Positions 60,473-64,000 of a DNA stretch of 64,000 nt are shown piece by piece. Below the pieces are notes generated by a model. It saw only the letters and a list, made by a program, of their open reading frames with translations, did no database searches and was not told the DNA's origin. Position numbers and translations under genes: made by a program. The first letter of the stretch is position 1. Every line of letters starts with the position of its first letter. The DNA comes from Streptomyces sp. SDr-06 (GTDB lineage Bacteria; Actinomycetota; Actinomycetes; Streptomycetales; Streptomycetaceae): NCBI RefSeq assembly GCF_003324565.1, contig NZ_QOLA01000019.1:1-64000 (forward strand), given 5' to 3'.

Positions 60473-61233
60473 GCACCGCCATGGTCGAAGTCCGGTCCGT
60501 GCACAAGAGCTTCGGCTCCCTCGACGTCCTGCGGGGCATCGACCTCGACGTCCGGGCCGGTGAGGTCACCGTCGTCCTCGGCCCGTCGGGCTCCGGCAAG
60601 TCGACGCTGCTGCGCACCATCAACCACCTGGAGAAGGTGGACAGCGGCTGGATCACCGTCGACGGCACGCTCGTCGGCTACCGGCGCTCCGGCGACAAGC
60701 TGTACGAGCTGCGCGAACGCGACGTCCTCAAGCAGCGGACCCGGATCGGCTTCGTCTTCCAGAACTTCAACCTCTTCCCGCATCTCACCGTCCTGGACAA
60801 CATCGTCGAGGCGCCGGTCTCGGCGCTGAAGCGGCCACGCAAGGACGCGGTGGCCGCCGCGCGGAAGCTGCTCGCCCGGGTCGGTCTGGCCGACAAGGCG
60901 GACGCGTATCCGCGGCAGCTCTCCGGCGGACAGCAGCAGCGCGTCGCCATCGCCCGCGCGCTCGCCCTCGAACCGAGGCTGCTGCTCTTCGACGAGCCGA
61001 CGTCGGCGCTCGACCCGGAGCTGGTGGGCGAGGTCCTCGACGTCATCAAGGACCTGGCGGCGGCCGGCACCACGATGATCGTCGTCACGCACGAGATCGG
61101 CTTCGCCCGCGAGGTGGCCGACACCGTCGTCTTCATGGACGGCGGAGTGATCGTCGAGCAGGGCCCGCCCGCCGCCGTGCTCGACGCCCCCCAGCACGAG
61201 CGCACCCGCGCCTTCCTCTCCAAGGTCCTGTGA
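60469..61233 (+). CDS. Amino-acid-type ABC transporter ATP-binding protein
   Basis: This encodes 254 residues. Walker A GPSGSGKSTLLRTINHLE is at residues about 39-56, signature LSGGQQQRVAIARAL near 151, Walker B LLLFDEPTSALDPELV near 172, and the switch His is in VVTHEIGFAREVADTV. This is the GlnQ/HisP pattern. An insertion (GYRRSGDKLYELRERDVLKQ) between Walker A and the Q-loop is longer than in many members. It energises the two permeases of the operon. Confidence 0.94.
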   Translation: MSTAMVEVRSVHKSFGSLDVLRGIDLDVRAGEVTVVLGPSGSGKSTLLRTINHLEKVDSGWITVDGTLVGYRRSGDKLYELRERDVLKQRTRIGFVFQNFNLFPHLTVLDNIVEAPVSALKRPRKDAVAAARKLLARVGLADKADAYPRQLSGGQQQRVAIARALALEPRLLLFDEPTSALDPELVGEVLDVIKDLAAAGTTMIVVTHEIGFAREVADTVVFMDGGVIVEQGPPAAVLDAPQHERTRAFLSKVL

Positions 61234-61259
61234 TGCCCCGATCCTCCCGGAGTACGTCC

Positions 61260-62231
61260 ATGTCCGCGCGCCGCACTCTCGCCGCCGTCCTCGCCACCCT
61301 CGCCGCGTCCGGTCTCCTCACCGCCTGCGGCACCGGCGACGCCGCCACCGAAGCGGTCGCGCCCGGCGCCAGGTCCACCGGCATCAACCTCGGCCCGGAC
61401 CAGAACCGGATCAGGGAGCGGAAGGTCGACGCGATTGCCGCGCAACTCCCGGCGGCGGTGCGCGCCCGGGGCACCCTCGCCGTGGGCGTCGCCACCGGCT
61501 CGGTGCCGCCGCTCAGCTTCTACGCCACCGACGACAAGACCCCCATCGGCGTGGAGCTCGACATCGCCACGCTCGTCGCGGACACCCTCGGTGTGCGGCC
61601 GAGCTTCCAGCCCGTCTCCTGGGAGAACCTCTTCGTAGGGCTCGACAGCGGCAAGTTCGACGCGGTGTTCTCCAACGTCACCGTCACCGAGGAGCGCAAG
61701 GAGAAGTACGACTTCGCGACCTACCGCAAGGACCAGCTCGCCTTCGAGGCGAAGAAGGGCGCCGGCTGGAAGGTGCGGGGGCCGCGCGACGTGGCGGGCC
61801 GGACCATCGCGGTCTCCTCCGGGACCAACCAGGAGAAGATCCTGCTCGACTGGAGCGAGCAGGACGTGAAGGCCGGGCTGAGGCCCGTGTCCGTCAAGTA
61901 CTTCCAGAAGGCGACCGACTACTACCTCGCCCTCCAGTCCGGCCGCATCGACGCCTACCTCGGACCCAACCCGTCCGCCGCCTACCATGCGGCCACGGCG
62001 GGACAGACCGAGATCGTCGGCACGTACTCCGGTGGCGGCGCCGGACTCCAGGGCGAGATCGCCGCCACGACGAAGAAGGGGAGCGGGCTGGTCGCGGCCT
62101 ACGCGGCGGCCCTCGACCACGTGATCCAGGACGGCTCCTACGCGAAGGTGCTCGCGCGGTGGGGGCTGTCCGGCGAAGCGGTGACGCACTCCGAGATCAA
62201 CCCGCCGGGACTGCCCAGGCCCAGGCCGTGA
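61260..62231 (+). CDS. Amino-acid-type ABC transporter substrate-binding lipoprotein (second)
   Basis: This encodes 323 residues from ATG 61260. The signal peptide SARRTLAAVLATLAASGLLT ends at the lipobox LLTACG (Cys 23). Solute-binding family 3 motifs are GVELDIATLVADTLGVRPSF, VGLDSGKFDAVFSNVTVTEE and TIAVSSGTNQEKILLDWSE. ATG 61260 is preferred because of a well-spaced GGAG; GTG 61230 and ATG 61233, overlapping the ATPase stop, would add ten and nine residues. It is only moderately similar to the leftward binding protein, so it may have a different ligand. Confidence 0.9.
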   Translation: MSARRTLAAVLATLAASGLLTACGTGDAATEAVAPGARSTGINLGPDQNRIRERKVDAIAAQLPAAVRARGTLAVGVATGSVPPLSFYATDDKTPIGVELDIATLVADTLGVRPSFQPVSWENLFVGLDSGKFDAVFSNVTVTEERKEKYDFATYRKDQLAFEAKKGAGWKVRGPRDVAGRTIAVSSGTNQEKILLDWSEQDVKAGLRPVSVKYFQKATDYYLALQSGRIDAYLGPNPSAAYHAATAGQTEIVGTYSGGGAGLQGEIAATTKKGSGLVAAYAAALDHVIQDGSYAKVLARWGLSGEAVTHSEINPPGLPRPRP

Positions 62232-62297
62232 CCGGGCCGAGCCGCTCGGGCCCACCCGGCCGCCCGACCACGACAGACCACGACAGAAAGGCCCACC

Positions 62298-63320
62298 ATG
62301 TCCGCACCACCCGTGCGCGGCCCCCTGCATCTCGCCGCCTCCCTCGACGGGGCCGGGCACTACGACGCCGCGCACTTCGTCTCGCTCGCGCGCCTCGCCG
62401 AGCAGGGCACCCTCGACTTCGTCACGCTCGGGGACTCCTTCGCGCGGCCGGGGCTCGACGCGCTCGCCGTGCTCGCCCGGGTCGCGCCCGCCACCGAACA
62501 CGTCGGCCTCGTCCCGGTCGTGAACACCACCCACACCGAGCCCTTCCACGTCTCCTCGGCCGTGGCCACCCTGGACTGGGTGAGCCGGGGCCGGGCCGGG
62601 TGGAGCCCGGAGGTGTCCACCACCGAGGCCGAGGCCCGGCTCTTCGGGCGACGGCCCGCCGTCCGCACGGCCGAGGCGTGGCACGAGGCACGCGAAGTCG
62701 CCGACGTGGCGGCCAGGTTGTGGGACTCCTGGGAGGACGACGCCGAGATACGCGACGAGTCCACCGGCCGCTTCATCGACCGGGACAAGCTCCACTACGT
62801 CGACTTCGAGGGCCGCTCCTTCTCCGTACGCGGACCCGCCATCGTGCCCCGGCCGCCGCAGGGCCATCCGGTCACCGTCATCGACGCGACCGCCGCCGAG
62901 CCGAGGGCCGCCGCCGTGCGCCACGGCGATGTCGCCCTCGTACGCACCCAGGATCCGCTCGCGGCGCGCACGGCCCGCGAGGAGCTGCGCGACCGGGCCC
63001 GCGCGCACGGCCGGGACCCCGAACGGCTGCGGGTGCTCGGCTCGGTCCCGGTGGCGCTGCACACCACCGCGGACGCCGTGGAACTGGCCGGGCTGATCGG
63101 GGCCTGGCACGAGGAGGGCGCCGTCGACGGCTTCCATCTGCGCCTGGCGGACGCCGGGCGCGACCTCGCGCTCGTCGTGCGGGCCACCGTGCCGGTCCTC
63201 CAGCACCGCGGCCTGCTGCGCCACTTCTATCCGGGCGCCACCCTGCGCGAACACCTGGGCCTGGCACGGCCCGTCAACCAGTACGCCACCGCCGGCGGAG
63301 GCCGCCATGACCACGGGTAA
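62298..63320 (+). CDS. LLM-class flavin-dependent oxidoreductase (NtaA/SnaA/DszA-like)
   Basis: This encodes 340 residues. It has a bacterial-luciferase-like TIM barrel. DFVTLGDSFARPGLDALAVL and HVGLVPVVNTTHTEPFHVSS precede ATLDWVSRGRAGWSPEVSTT, the usual F/L-D-x-x-S-x-G-R-x-G-W segment. RPPQGHPVTVIDATAAEPRA matches the flavin-contact loop of the nitrilotriacetate/desulfurisation monooxygenase group. It probably oxidises an organosulfur or amino substrate with reduced FMN from a separate reductase. ATG 62298 has GAAAGG upstream. It overlaps the next monooxygenase gene by 14 bases. Confidence 0.88.
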   Translation: MSAPPVRGPLHLAASLDGAGHYDAAHFVSLARLAEQGTLDFVTLGDSFARPGLDALAVLARVAPATEHVGLVPVVNTTHTEPFHVSSAVATLDWVSRGRAGWSPEVSTTEAEARLFGRRPAVRTAEAWHEAREVADVAARLWDSWEDDAEIRDESTGRFIDRDKLHYVDFEGRSFSVRGPAIVPRPPQGHPVTVIDATAAEPRAAAVRHGDVALVRTQDPLAARTAREELRDRARAHGRDPERLRVLGSVPVALHTTADAVELAGLIGAWHEEGAVDGFHLRLADAGRDLALVVRATVPVLQHRGLLRHFYPGATLREHLGLARPVNQYATAGGGRHDHG

Positions 63321-64000
63321 GAAGCAGATCCATCTCGCCGCCCACTTCCCCGGCGTCAACAACACCACCGTCTGGGCCGACCCGCGCTCCAAGTCGCAGA
63401 TCGAGTTCTCGTCCTTCGAGCACCTCGCGCGGACCGCCGAACGCGGCCTGTTCGACTTCTTCTTCCTCGCCGAAGGCCTGCGGCTTCGCGAGCACAAGGG
63501 CCGCGTCCACGACCTCGACGTGGTGGGGCGCCCCGAGTCGATCACCCTGCTCAACGCGCTCGCGGCCGTCACCGAGCGGCTGGGCCTCGCCGCCACGGTG
63601 AACGCGACCTTCAACGAGCCGTACGAGATCGCCCGCCGGTTCGCCTCGCTCGACCACCTCAGCGGCGGCCGGGCCGCCTGGAACGTGGTCACCTCTCCCG
63701 ACGCCTTCACCGGCGAGAACTTCCGCCGCGGCGGCTTCCTCGACCGCGCCGACCGCTACACCCGGGCCGCCGAATTCGTCGCCACGGCGCGGGAGTTGTG
63801 GGACTCCTGGGAGCCGGGGGGAGCGTCGGGTCCGGCGGGTTCCTTCGCGCACCACGGACGGCACTTCCGTGTCGAGGGGAAGTTCGGCGTGCCGCGCTCC
63901 CCGCAGGGCCACCCCGTCGTGATCCAGGCCGGCGACTCCGGCGAGGGCCGCGAGTTCGCCGCCTCGGCCGCCGACGTCATCTTCACCCGGCACGGCACCC
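63307..64000 (+). CDS. LLM-class flavin-dependent monooxygenase (NtaA/DszA-like), cut by window end
   Basis: The first 231 codons of a second monooxygenase starting at ATG 63307 inside the end of the previous gene. HLAAHFPGVNNTTVWADPRS is the opening of the NtaA/SnaA/SoxA/DszA family. TVNATFNEPYEIARRFASLD and HLSGGRAAWNVVTSPDAF include the flavin-site N-V-V-T-S. VPRSPQGHPVVIQAGDSGEG is the second flavin loop. It is a closer match to the full-length 430-450-residue family than its neighbour. Family substrates include sulfones, sulfonates and nitrilotriacetate. The gene is open at the window edge. Confidence 0.92.
   Translation, partial: MTTGKKQIHLAAHFPGVNNTTVWADPRSKSQIEFSSFEHLARTAERGLFDFFFLAEGLRLREHKGRVHDLDVVGRPESITLLNALAAVTERLGLAATVNATFNEPYEIARRFASLDHLSGGRAAWNVVTSPDAFTGENFRRGGFLDRADRYTRAAEFVATARELWDSWEPGGASGPAGSFAHHGRHFRVEGKFGVPRSPQGHPVVIQAGDSGEGREFAASAADVIFTRHGT

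Overview
The window reads as ordinary chromosomal DNA of a Streptomyces or close relative. GC content is very high, GTG and TTG starts are frequent, and gene junctions of the ATGA/GTGA type are common. The core gene order is the conserved actinobacterial block tlyA-nadK-recN ... pyrG-nudix ... parA-scpA-scpB-RluB-type synthase ... aroH-tyrA-cmk-plsC-der. There is no insertion sequence, prophage, CRISPR array or tRNA gene that I can support.

Layout: 0-0.36 kb is the end of a ribosomal RNA operon (3' tip of 23S, complete 5S, strong terminator). 0.4-5.3 kb holds a TPR protein with a long RDD/RGG-type disordered N-terminus, a DUF1015 protein and a HAD phosphatase. 5.3-8.3 kb is a siderophore ABC importer (two permeases and an ATPase) under an iron box. 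8.3-8.7 kb is a gene-free repeat-rich spacer. 8.7-14.5 kb has an SCP2 protein, tlyA, nadK, an orphan FtsX permease and recN. 14.5-20.1 kb has an MraY/WecA-like membrane protein, a glycosyltransferase, a PucR-type regulator and a GH15 glycosidase. 20.5-31.4 kb has pyrG, a Nudix hydrolase, a STAND/TPR protein, ald and the ParA/RHH/ScpAB/pseudouridine synthase run. 31.5-35.1 kb is a compact NAD-salvage operon (pnuC, nadR, nrtR, ADP-ribosylglycohydrolase, perhaps a 50-codon gene). 35.1-41.5 kb holds a nucleotidyltransferase, a Rieske lipoprotein, a DUF952 protein, aroH-tyrA, cmk-plsC and der. 41.5-55.5 kb is mixed: an Rpf/LysM cell-wall protein behind a long leader, a glycosyltransferase pair, a solitary ctaD, an I78 inhibitor, a PAP2 phosphatase, an MFS exporter, gcdH, a SepF-like protein and a Cys-rich DUF5685 protein. 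55.5-64 kb is a sulfur-looking transport island: a substrate-binding lipoprotein read leftwards behind a tiny Cys-ending leader peptide, and a rightward operon of two polar amino-acid-type permeases, an FAD protein, an ATPase, a second binding protein and two flavin-dependent monooxygenases. The second monooxygenase runs off the window.

The most interesting points are these. (1) The pnuC-nadR-nrtR-ADP-ribosylglycohydrolase operon has a palindrome on its -10 box, as expected if NrtR senses ADP-ribose while the last enzyme releases it. (2) A 23-residue leader peptide ending in Cys suggests that cysteine attenuation controls the sulfur island. (3) A ParA-like ATPase is translationally coupled to a ribbon-helix-helix-like protein beside condensin genes. 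(4) Several genes have a -10 hexamer 6-8 nt before the start codon and are probably leaderless. (5) Five 14-bp tandem repeats, each carrying TGA, follow the TPR gene. All functional calls come from motif recognition by eye; no database search was run.
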